Below, one piece after another: positions 1 to 6,367 of a stretch of 7,951 nucleotides of DNA (the first letter of the stretch is position 1; every line of letters begins with the position of its first letter). Position numbers and translations under genes: made by a program. A model generated the notes under the pieces. It did not search any database and was not told the origin of the DNA. It was given only the letters and a program-made list of their open reading frames with translations. This stretch comes from Microbacteriaceae bacterium (lineage in GTDB: Bacteria > Actinomycetota > Actinomycetes > Actinomycetales > Microbacteriaceae): positions 1 to 7,951 of the forward strand of contig CANFKN010000054.1 in NCBI GenBank assembly GCA_947447385.1, in the 5' to 3' direction.

Positions 1-2
1 AC

Positions 3-800
3 TATGTTGCAATCGGGGACTCCCTTTCTGAAGGGCTAGGCGATTTCGCCTTCGAGTGGTTTGATAACCGCGAGGGCTGTGGCTGGACTGACCGTTTGGC
101 CACCCTTTTGACTATTCAGGCTGAAGCTCGTGGGCACAAGTTTCACTATGCAAACTTTGCGATTCGCGGCACCAAACTTCGCAAAATCATGACAACTCAA
201 CTTGACGCTGCCCTTGCCTTAAACCCAGATTTCATTACGGTTATGGCCGGCGCAAACGACATCATGACCAAAGCCAAGAAGTTGCCCGAACTTGAGCGAG
301 TTTATCGCGAGGGTTTGATGCGCATTCAGGCCAGCGGAGCCAAAGTTGTGGTTGCGAACATCATGAACCCGGTTCACCTGCGAGTATTTAGCCCGATGGC
401 TGCCCGCGCCAACCGCATCACTGCTCTGATTGAACGCAGCGCGGCTGAGCTGGGCATCAAAGTAATAGACATTCATGGCATTAGCGAATTGCGCGACCTG
501 CGCTACTGGGCTGACGACATGGTGCACTTCTCGGGTCACGGCCACATCAAAGTTGCCAACCGTGCAGCTGAGCTTATGAACCTCGACTATCGCATGCCTG
601 AGGCCAAGCTCGAGCCGGCGTCAGACCTGAGCCGTTCGATTCGCGAAACTATGAAGTGGATCGGCATCTATGTCATGCCATTCTTCAAACGCCGCATTTC
701 GCGCAAGTCGTCGGGTGATGGCTTCTTGCCTAAGTATCCGTCGTTCACTCGCATCAACCACGAGGCCTTTGAAACCTTCTCGGTGGTCTTGGCCGCCTAG
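3..800 (+). CDS. SGNH/GDSL-family hydrolase (lysophospholipase L1-like), 5'-partial
   Basis: The open frame is already running at position 3, so the protein lacks only its first few residues; 265 residues are visible, ending at TAG 798-800. All the SGNH landmarks are present. Block I is GDSLSEG, with the nucleophile Ser at visible residue 7. The block II Gly lies in the NFAIRG stretch (about residue 56). Block III is GAND, with Asn at about 85. Block V is DMVH, giving the catalytic Asp and His at about 172 and 175. The family hydrolyses ester bonds in lipids, acylated sugars or acetylated polysaccharides; the substrate cannot be read from this sequence. The last 60 residues are basic (FFKRRISRK), follow the catalytic core, and have no obvious domain. 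No signal peptide can be judged because the N-terminus is missing, but GDS normally lies near the start, so the protein is probably cytoplasmic. An internal TTG at 96 would remove the catalytic Ser and is not the start. The gene converges on dedA with a 15-nt gap. Confidence 0.9.
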   Translation, partial: YVAIGDSLSEGLGDFAFEWFDNREGCGWTDRLATLLTIQAEARGHKFHYANFAIRGTKLRKIMTTQLDAALALNPDFITVMAGANDIMTKAKKLPELERVYREGLMRIQASGAKVVVANIMNPVHLRVFSPMAARANRITALIERSAAELGIKVIDIHGISELRDLRYWADDMVHFSGHGHIKVANRAAELMNLDYRMPEAKLEPASDLSRSIRETMKWIGIYVMPFFKRRISRKSSGDGFLPKYPSFTRINHEAFETFSVVLAA

Positions 801-815
801 CTCAGTGCTGGCCGC

Positions 816-1451
816 CTAATTCTGCGAGGATGCCCTTCGGCGCCGCAAGTAATTGCCGAGTAGCTCGATCGGGAACGGCAGCGAAGAAAGCACAACAAAC
901 CCGAGCACAACGACCTCAACGTTTTGGTGCACCCACGTGACTTGGCCGAGCCAATAGCCGAGGTTCATCACGCCGACAACCCACCCGAAGCCGCCGATGA
1001 GGTTGTAGCGCAAAAAGCGCCTCCATTCGAAATGGCTGATGCCAACAAACATTGGCACAAGCGCGCGAAGCACTGGCACGAAGCGGGCAAGAATGATTGC
1101 CCTCGCGCCATATCGATTGAAGAACTCTTGGGTGCGGTCAACTGTTTTAGCGTTGAAAAACCAGGTTGAACGTCGCTCGAAAAGGTGTGGGCCAAATCGC
1201 TTGCCCAACCAAAATCCAACCTCAGAACCGCTCACGGCTGCGATAAACACGATGATCAGGGCGAAAGCAAAAGGAAACTTCTCGAGATTCGCAATCGTCG
1301 CAAGGCTTAGGCCAAGCAAAAACAACAGTGAGTCACCCGGCAAGAATGAGCCAAGAATTGTTGCAGTTTCAAAAAAGATGATGATGGCAACGCCCCAAAC
1401 GGCAAAGTTGCCGAGGTTGGCGATGATCGCGTCAGCGTTAAACCAGTTCAA
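816..1451 (-). CDS. DedA family integral membrane protein
   Basis: This 211-residue protein has the DedA (SNARE-associated/VTT) pattern throughout. The conserved acidic pair is E28 and D40, 12 residues apart, around FLPGDSLLF. The GSEVGFWLGKRFG segment (75-87) follows. The conserved arginine pair is R123 and R129, six apart, in ARFVPVLRALVPM. The spacing matches the essential Glu/Asp and Arg/Arg pairs known from E. coli YqjA/YghB. There are hydrophobic segments at roughly 15-27, 40-55, 62-75, 120-136, 145-165 and 175-195, and a basic tail (RRRR). DedA proteins include flippases that recycle undecaprenyl phosphate or move phospholipids, so a role in envelope lipid recycling is inferred. Translation starts at TTG (1449-1451), inside the 3' end of the upstream glycosyltransferase gene (14-nt overlap). 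An AGAAGG ribosome-binding site lies 9 nt before it, pointing to co-transcription and translational coupling. The membrane family is secure; the transported lipid is not shown. Confidence 0.92.
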   Translation of the reverse strand: MNWFNADAIIANLGNFAVWGVAIIIFFETATILGSFLPGDSLLFLLGLSLATIANLEKFPFAFALIIVFIAAVSGSEVGFWLGKRFGPHLFERRSTWFFNAKTVDRTQEFFNRYGARAIILARFVPVLRALVPMFVGISHFEWRRFLRYNLIGGFGWVVGVMNLGYWLGQVTWVHQNVEVVVLGFVVLSSLPFPIELLGNYLRRRRASSQN

Positions 1452-2637
1452 TCTTTAGAGCCTTCTTTGAAGCGCCGGCACGTTTGACCGTATTGAGTGT
1501 TATCGCTTCATTGTAGAACTCTAGAAGTTTGGCGTTGTTTGCCTGCCAAGACTTTTTGATAACTGCGCGGCGTGCACCTTCGCCTAGCTTGGAACGCAGA
1601 TCTGCGTCGGCAACAAGGTCGGCAACGATTTGCGTGAAACCGTGCTTTGCGAATGGCTCTGCCAGCTTGCCGCTCACGCCGTCTTCAATCAAGAACCTTG
1701 GGCCACCCGCTGCAGGTGCCACGACCGCGAGGCCAGCTGCCTGAGCTTCTTGAATCGTCTGACCAAAAGTCTCTTCGGTGCCAAAGTGCACAAAAATGTC
1801 GATGGCCGCATATGCGGCTGCGAGCTCGAGACCAGACAGGCGTCCAGCAAACGTTACTGGGCGGCCTGCGAACTCAGCTTCAAGGCGGGCACGCTCAGGC
1901 CCGTCGCCGACCACCAAGAATGCGGCGTTCTCGATGCCAAACAGTTCAGAGAGGCGCTGCACCTGCTTCTCTGGCGCTAAGCGGCCCACGAAGCCAATGA
2001 CCACTGGTTCGGTGGTGTTAGCGGCCTGCTTAGCAACTTTGGCTTGCCCCTGCACGCGTGCCCGAAGAGTTTGAGCGTCTGCCTCGACGCGACGGTTTGG
2101 GTGAAACAAGTCAAGGTCAACGCCGCGGCCCCAGACGTGCACATTGCCGACGCCGAGGCGCTCAAGATAACCCGCGGTCTCTGGGGTTGGCGCAAGGTTC
2201 ATCGTTGCTGGCTGGTGAATCGCTGCAATCAGGCGGTCAACCATTGGGCGAGCAAACTTCAAGTTATAGCGCTGCATGTAGCCCGAAATGTCGGTCTGAT
2301 AAATGGCAACCGAGGGAACCCCCATGCGTTCGGCAGCAGCAATGGCCTGACCCCCGAGCATGAATGGCGAGGCGACGTGAATCACGTCTGGTCGAAAATC
2401 TTCTAACTGTGCCTGCAAGAAAGGGCCTGGCACGGCCACCGGAAACTGCATAAAGGGCACAGAGGCTGAGCGAACCAAATTGAAACCGAGGTGCTTCTCG
2501 GTCGGGGCGGTTGGAGCGATCACCATAGCTTCGAAGTTGTGCTGCTTAAAAGTCTCTAAAACGCGCACGACCGAGTTCGTCACACCGTTGATTGACGGCA
2601 AGAACGACTCACTAACAACTGCCACTCTTAAGCTCAT
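1438..2637 (-). CDS. GT4-family glycosyltransferase (MgtA/PimB-like, probably GDP-mannose dependent)
   Basis: A 399-residue GT-B fold glycosyltransferase. The N-terminal acceptor domain opens with VAVVSESFLPSINGVTNSV (5-23), the glycine loop typical of actinobacterial alpha-mannosyltransferases of the MgtA/PimB group. It continues with DVIHVASPF (84-92) and YQTDISGYMQRY (113-124). The C-terminal donor domain has GFVGRLAPEK (215-224), whose R219 and K224 are expected to bind the nucleotide diphosphate, VVGDGPER (242-249), and an EX7E motif E289/E297 followed by GLAVVAPAAGGP. The family transfers a sugar, often mannose, to a lipid or polysaccharide acceptor at the inner membrane face. Donor and acceptor are inferred from family likeness only. 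ATG 2637 was chosen over an upstream TTG at 2676 because homology begins here and a TATAGT box sits exactly 6 nt upstream, suggesting a leaderless mRNA. A short Ala/Gln/Lys-rich insert (about 193-208) separates the lobes. It overlaps dedA downstream, so the two probably form an operon for envelope glycoconjugate synthesis. Confidence 0.9.
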   Translation of the reverse strand: MSLRVAVVSESFLPSINGVTNSVVRVLETFKQHNFEAMVIAPTAPTEKHLGFNLVRSASVPFMQFPVAVPGPFLQAQLEDFRPDVIHVASPFMLGGQAIAAAERMGVPSVAIYQTDISGYMQRYNLKFARPMVDRLIAAIHQPATMNLAPTPETAGYLERLGVGNVHVWGRGVDLDLFHPNRRVEADAQTLRARVQGQAKVAKQAANTTEPVVIGFVGRLAPEKQVQRLSELFGIENAAFLVVGDGPERARLEAEFAGRPVTFAGRLSGLELAAAYAAIDIFVHFGTEETFGQTIQEAQAAGLAVVAPAAGGPRFLIEDGVSGKLAEPFAKHGFTQIVADLVADADLRSKLGEGARRAVIKKSWQANNAKLLEFYNEAITLNTVKRAGASKKALKIELV

Positions 2638-2643
2638 GAACAA

Positions 2644-2649
2644 ACTATA
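2644..2649 (-). promoter_or_regulatory. Putative -10 box of the glycosyltransferase-dedA operon
   Basis: On the minus strand this reads TATAGT (5 of 6 to TATAAT), followed by TTGTTC and then the ATG at 2637. With a -12 to -7 hexamer the predicted transcription start is the A of the ATG. No Shine-Dalgarno is visible, so a leaderless transcript is likely. The -35 region is weak: CGTTGG at 17-nt spacing or TTGGCT at 15. Inference from spacing only. Confidence 0.5.
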
Positions 2650-2731
2650 AATAGCCAAGGTTTCAGCCAACGACAAAGACGATTAACGTTTCGTAAACAG
2701 TGAGCGAGGGTTTGCCGGAGGGCATCCGAGC

Positions 2732-2772
2732 AAAAAAATCGGGCCCCACCAGGAAGGTGAGACCCGACTTTT
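2732..2772 (-). terminator. Rho-independent terminator downstream of the pstS-like gene
   Basis: Read on the minus strand, the 13-nt arm GTCGGGTCTCACC (2756-2768) pairs through a 5-nt TTCCT loop with GGTGGGGCCCGAT (2738-2750), including three G-U pairs. A run of seven T's (2732-2738, first T part of the arm) follows directly. It begins 13 nt after the pstS-like stop codon. A TTTT run on the opposite side (2769-2772) could give weak bidirectional activity. It isolates pstS from the glycosyltransferase promoter just downstream. Confidence 0.88.
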
Positions 2773-2784
2773 ATGCAGAGATTA

Positions 2785-3813
2785 TTACTTGACTAGAGCG
2801 ATTAGCTGCTGAGCCTTAGCCTTGATTGCGCCTGAAAGAGCAACATAACCAAGAGTGGTCTGCTTTGCAGGAGCACAGCTGTTTACAACGTAACCAAAGA
2901 ATGCCTTGACGGTTGCGCCCTTAGCGTGCTTGCTTGAGTGAGCTAGGCCGTAGGTGATTAGTGACACGTTGTAAGCGCCCTTGACGTTTGCCTTGTAGTC
3001 GATGTTCACTAGACCGTTGTTAGCAACGTGAACGCCCTGAGCAGCAATGAACAGACCAGCGGTCTTTGAGCTTGGCTTGACGAACTGGCCAGCACCGTTC
3101 TTGACAGCAGCGAACTTTAGGTTGCTTGACAGGGTGTCTTTGAGGTCTGCATAACCGATGGTGCCGGTGTTGTCTTTGATGTAGTTCACAACGTCAACCG
3201 ACGCAGCCTTGCCAACTGAGCCTGAACCGGTGTAACCACCAGCAGTTGCAAATGATGAGTTCTTGACCCAACCAGCAGCAGCGTTCTGAGCTAGGTAGTT
3301 GGTGAAGTTCTCAGTGGTGCCTGAGGTGGTGTTGCGGTAAACCACGGTGATGTCAGTTGCTGGCAGAGTAACTGAAGTGTTTAGAGCCTTGATCGCCGAG
3401 TGGTTCCACTTGGTGATGGTGCCCTTCAAGATCTTGCCAAGAACTGATGGAGTTAGGTTTAGGTTTGCGACACCTGGAACGTTGTAGGCAATTGCAATCG
3501 GGCCGGCAACTAGAGGAACATAAAGGGTGTCAACAGGCTTGCGGTCAGCTGCGCCATAAGGTGCGTCAGCCGCACCAAAGTCAAATGAGCCGCTGTTAAA
3601 GCTGCTGCGGCCGGTGCCTGAGCTGCTTGAGGTGTAGGTGACTGTGTCACCATTGTGGCTCCACTCAGCGGCACAAGCCTTGAGCATTCCACCAGCGAAA
3701 GATGAACCACCAGCGGTTAGGCTGTTGCTTGCGAATGCGGCTGGGCCAGCAAGCGCGATTGAGGCGACAGTTGCCAAACCGGCTACTGCACTAACGATCT
3801 TCTTGTTAAGCAA
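2785..3813 (-). CDS. pstS: PstS-like secreted phosphate-binding protein (type 2 periplasmic-binding fold)
   Basis: This 342-residue protein resembles the phosphate ABC transporter substrate-binding protein. The signal peptide has KK at 4-5, a hydrophobic core at 6-22 and a probable cleavage after AFA (28). The phosphate pocket signatures are present: GGSSF (35-39), SSGTG (64-68), DFGAADAP (78-85, with the pocket Asp D83), and YRNTTSGTT (159-167, supplying R160 and S164-T166). IGYAD follows later. The only cysteines, C47 and C313, lie near the two ends and could form a disulfide. There is no lipobox cysteine, which is unusual for a monoderm PstS, so the mature protein may be freely secreted or held by a partner. 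pstC, pstA and pstB are not next to it. The start is TTG at 3813, chosen because AAGGAG lies 5 nt upstream and the signal peptide begins there. Many leucines are CTA, unlike in the neighbours, which suggests codon bias for high expression. The phosphate ligand is inferred from motifs. Confidence 0.88.
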   Translation of the reverse strand: MLNKKIVSAVAGLATVASIALAGPAAFASNSLTAGGSSFAGGMLKACAAEWSHNGDTVTYTSSSSGTGRSSFNSGSFDFGAADAPYGAADRKPVDTLYVPLVAGPIAIAYNVPGVANLNLTPSVLGKILKGTITKWNHSAIKALNTSVTLPATDITVVYRNTTSGTTENFTNYLAQNAAAGWVKNSSFATAGGYTGSGSVGKAASVDVVNYIKDNTGTIGYADLKDTLSSNLKFAAVKNGAGQFVKPSSKTAGLFIAAQGVHVANNGLVNIDYKANVKGAYNVSLITYGLAHSSKHAKGATVKAFFGYVVNSCAPAKQTTLGYVALSGAIKAKAQQLIALVK

Positions 3814-3818
3814 TTTTT

Positions 3819-3824
3819 CTCCTT
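3819..3824 (-). promoter_or_regulatory. Shine-Dalgarno of the pstS-like gene
   Basis: The minus strand reads AAGGAG followed by five A's and the TTG start codon. This consensus site decides the non-ATG start at 3813 and implies a leadered, well-translated mRNA. Confidence 0.85.
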
Positions 3825-3828
3825 AGAT

Positions 3829-3856
3829 TACTCGCTTCGAGTATTCCAATCGAAGC
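3829..3856 (-). promoter_or_regulatory. Two mutually exclusive hairpins in the pstS leader
   Basis: Inverted repeat A is GCTTCGA, 9 nt, TCGAAGC (3834-3840 with 3850-3856). Inverted repeat B is TACTCG, 3 nt, CGAGTA (3829-3834 with 3838-3843). They share bases 3834-3840, so an RNA can form only one at a time. Structure B ends four nucleotides from the AAGGAG ribosome-binding site. Either an RNA switch-like control element or, for repeat A, a DNA operator is possible; no known riboswitch class is recognised. Confidence 0.45.
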
Positions 3857-3864
3857 ATCCCAAG

Positions 3865-3933
3865 ATTAAACTGCGTTAGTTATTTTGGTTAACAAAAAAC
3901 AAACATTCGACACCATTTGGTAACTATGTGAAC
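3865..3933 (-). promoter_or_regulatory. Probable pstS promoter region with GTTAAC-like repeats
   Basis: A TTTAAT -10-like box reads on the minus strand at 3865-3870, with TTGTTA at 3890-3895 as a loose -35 (19-nt spacing). Upstream lie three related heptamer-like elements on the minus strand: GTTCAC (3928-3933), GTTACC (3919-3924) and GTTAACC (3887-3893). The first two are 9 nt apart. They resemble response-regulator direct repeats such as actinobacterial PhoP sites, but the spacing does not match the 11-nt Streptomyces PHO box, so this is only a suggestion. Confidence 0.35.
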
Positions 3934-3964
3934 AGATTTTCTAGTTTGAGCTGCAGCGGGTCGG

Positions 3965-6325
3965 TTATTTAACCGAAAGCACCACTCTGCGGTTTTTGTT
4001 TGGGTCAGTCTTGCTTGCAGGGGTGGCTGCGCCGTGCCCCACAATCTTTGACGAAGCCCAACCTAAAGTCTTGAGATATTTTGCAACTGCTGTCGCGCGT
4101 GCTTTGGCGATCGCTGCTGCTGCCGAGTCGGCTTTCACCTTTTTGACTGTGGTGCCAGCCGCATAACCATCGAGGGTGATCTGTGTATTCTTGGTAACCT
4201 TGGCCGCCCAAGCCTTGATTGACTTCTGTGAGGCTGCGGTGAGAACAGCCGAGTTGAGAGCAAACAAAATGGTCACAGGGGTGGGTTTCACAACCGGCGC
4301 AGCTTGGGTGGCTGCGGGTGTCGCGGCTGAATAGGCGCCAGTGCCCACACCGTTGATGGCTGCAATCTGAAACTCAAAGTTCGTTGAGCTTGGCAGCCCT
4401 GTCACCTGGTAGGTCAATACGTTGCCCGGTGAAACGAGAGTCCAGCTGGCAGCACCCACCACGCGATAGCCGAGCGAATAACCGGTCACGGCCGAACCAC
4501 CGTTGGCTGAGCTAACACCCCATGAAACTTGAATCGAGGTTGGGGTTGCGGTGGCAGCACCAAAAACTGGGGCTGTTGCATAATTCAAGGTTGTGACGGC
4601 AACTGGGGTCATCCAATTTGCTGTTCCAGCTGAAGTCGCAACACCATTCAGTGCCGCAATTTTGAACTCATAGTTCGTGCCTGGCGTTAGACCAGTGATG
4701 TTTGCAGACACTGCAGAAGCTAAGAGGTTTGGGGCGGTGACCCAAGTGCCAGCGCCAACCGCACGATATTGCATCACATAGCCAGTGATTGCCGAGTTGT
4801 GGGCTGGCGGGGCGGTGAAGTTGATTGTGACTGAAGTGCCAGTGGCAGAGCTCGAGGTGACCGCCACGGCATCTGGGGCGGCGGTGACAATGCCCACGAG
4901 AGTCTTAGCAGTCGCTGTAGCACCAAACGCGCCTTGGCCTAAGCCGTTGATTGTTGCGGCCTGAAACTCATAGTCGGTTGAAGCCGTCAAACCAGAAATT
5001 GTTGCGGTCGCCGTTGTTATCGCCCCAACATAATTGACCCAGTCGATCGAGCCGGTTTGACGATAGCGAACTGCATAACCCGTAGTTGCTGAGTTCATAA
5101 TCACGGTCGGGGCAGCCCACGCGAGAATAACGCTTGAGTTCGACGCCGCGGTTGCCGAACTAATTGCAAGAGCTTGAGGCAGTGCGAAAGAAATCGGATC
5201 GGAGAAGTTAGCAACCGCGGCCAAAGGTGCTGCGCTATTCAGTGCGGCGATTTGAAACTGATAATCGGCAAGAACGAAAGCAGATTTTTGAGCCGCAATA
5301 AAGGTGGCTTGATCGGCAGGGCTCATGACATAGTTCTCATCGAGTTGCACGGCTGCGTCAATGGCGTCGACCAGGGCAGCGTCGGCTGCTTTCGCGGCCG
5401 CATCAAATGTCACGCTTGTTGCGTTTGAGGCGATGACCAGGTTCGCATCAGACCAGCCTGCATCAGCGGTGGCTTTCAACTGCACTGCATAGCCAGTGAT
5501 CGCCGCGCCACCATTGCTAGGAGCCGACCAACGCAAGGTCACATTCGAAACTGTGCCTGAAACGCTTGCATCGACTGAAGAGACCACGACCGAGTCAGCA
5601 GCAGCAGCAGCATCGATGTCTGTGCGAACGAAAAGCGAATCTGAGGTCGGCCCAGCGCCATTGACGTTCTCTGCGGTCAGTGTCACTTCATATTCAGTGT
5701 CTGGTTGCAAACCAGAGAAGGTGTTGCTCGAAAATAGGGCAGCGAGCGTGGTGGTTGTGAAGTTCGCATCACCCACAGCTCTAAAGCCCAAAACATAATC
5801 GACAATCGCGCTGCCGCCAGTTTGAGTCACTGGCGACCAGCCGACCGTTAGCGAGGTAGTTGTCGAAGCTGTGACATTTGGTGACGTCGGCTTTGCTGGC
5901 ACGTCTGACTGGGTCGTCACAGTTTCAACATTTGAAAAGTTGAAGGTGGTCAGGTCAGACAAGTCACCTGCGGCACTCAGAGCCGCAACTTTAAAGTCAT
6001 AACTTGTGCCCGCGGTGAGGCCTGCCAAAGTGAATGTCGTAGCTAGCGGGTCAGCGGCTAGAACCTCGTCGCTGACCAAAGCGAACGGCGCCACGCCCTG
6101 CCGCTCGAGAACCGCATAACCGGTGATGGCAGTGCCGTTGTCTGAAGGCGCCTCCCAAACCAATGTGATTGAGGTTTGGTTGTCTGAAAAAGCATCAGTT
6201 AGAAGCACAGCGTCGGCAACGCCCGGCGAAACCGCAAAAGATGTGAGCGATGACGAAAACGCTAATGCTGCCGAGAGCACAATTGTGCCTACCGCTTTAA
6301 GAGACGAATGCCAAGAAAATCGCAT
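3965..6325 (-). CDS. Secreted surface protein: six FN3 domains plus OmpA-like C-terminal domain
   Basis: This 786-residue protein begins with a Sec signal peptide (K10, hydrophobic core 11-24, likely cleavage after SFA at 31). Fibronectin type III domains follow at about 35-137, 143-236, 243-385, 386-476, 481-582 and 584-674. Each has the ITGY (or VTGY) strand motif and a [T/N/D]YEF or similar F-strand. The third carries an extra helical segment (about 309-350) resembling a FIVAR module. The C-terminus (684-786) is OmpA-like: ILFALNSAVL, GYA, a KARATAVAKYL helix, GHGAA and NKNRRV. The family's Arg (R743) is kept, but the peptidoglycan-contacting Asp of the usual GHTD motif is replaced (GYAA, 720-723). 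FN3 arrays act as spacers or adhesion modules; OmpA-like domains bind peptidoglycan, so a cell-wall-associated adhesin or scaffold is inferred. There is no LPXTG motif or C-terminal membrane anchor. ATG 6325 has no Shine-Dalgarno and a TAGCCT box 6 nt upstream. The next gene on this strand, the pstS-like one, follows after 151 nt. Confidence 0.88.
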   Translation of the reverse strand: MRFSWHSSLKAVGTIVLSAALAFSSSLTSFAVSPGVADAVLLTDAFSDNQTSITLVWEAPSDNGTAITGYAVLERQGVAPFALVSDEVLAADPLATTFTLAGLTAGTSYDFKVAALSAAGDLSDLTTFNFSNVETVTTQSDVPAKPTSPNVTASTTTSLTVGWSPVTQTGGSAIVDYVLGFRAVGDANFTTTTLAALFSSNTFSGLQPDTEYEVTLTAENVNGAGPTSDSLFVRTDIDAAAAADSVVVSSVDASVSGTVSNVTLRWSAPSNGGAAITGYAVQLKATADAGWSDANLVIASNATSVTFDAAAKAADAALVDAIDAAVQLDENYVMSPADQATFIAAQKSAFVLADYQFQIAALNSAAPLAAVANFSDPISFALPQALAISSATAASNSSVILAWAAPTVIMNSATTGYAVRYRQTGSIDWVNYVGAITTATATISGLTASTDYEFQAATINGLGQGAFGATATAKTLVGIVTAAPDAVAVTSSSATGTSVTINFTAPPAHNSAITGYVMQYRAVGAGTWVTAPNLLASAVSANITGLTPGTNYEFKIAALNGVATSAGTANWMTPVAVTTLNYATAPVFGAATATPTSIQVSWGVSSANGGSAVTGYSLGYRVVGAASWTLVSPGNVLTYQVTGLPSSTNFEFQIAAINGVGTGAYSAATPAATQAAPVVKPTPVTILFALNSAVLTAASQKSIKAWAAKVTKNTQITLDGYAAGTTVKKVKADSAAAAIAKARATAVAKYLKTLGWASSKIVGHGAATPASKTDPNKNRRVVLSVK

Positions 6326-6331
6326 AGTAAT

Positions 6332-6337
6332 AGGCTA
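6332..6337 (-). promoter_or_regulatory. Putative -10 box of the FN3/OmpA-like gene
   Basis: The minus strand reads TAGCCT, which fits TAnnnT, then six nucleotides (ATTACT) and the ATG at 6325. This is the same geometry as at the glycosyltransferase gene and fits a leaderless start. No convincing -35 is seen. A small inverted repeat CAAGC-TGAT-GCTTG (6338-6351) lies immediately upstream and could be an operator or the weak end of the preceding transcript. Confidence 0.35.
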
Positions 6338-6367
6338 CAAGCTGATGCTTGAGAAATGAGTGTGAGA

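Noticed and set aside
924..1458. Plus- and minus-strand open frames overlapping dedA
   Set aside because: dedA carries the conserved E/D and R/R pairs; the alternatives show no recognisable motif or ribosome-binding site.
1630..2406. Several overlapping plus-strand open frames opposite the glycosyltransferase
   Set aside because: They are antisense to a gene with clear GT4 motifs; their translations are rich in Arg/Pro/Cys without domains, and three overlap each other in different frames.
2638..2676. N-terminal extension of the glycosyltransferase from a TTG at 2676
   Set aside because: The added 13 residues lie before the conserved family start and would contain the TATAGT promoter box.
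3962..3975. Palindrome CGGTTA-TT-TAACCG at the FN3 stop codon as a terminator
   Set aside because: The loop would be only two bases, the stem is AT-rich at its top, and no T-run follows.
5174..6359. Plus-strand open frames opposite the FN3 gene
   Set aside because: They are low-complexity shadows of repetitive Ala/Thr-rich coding sequence on the minus strand.
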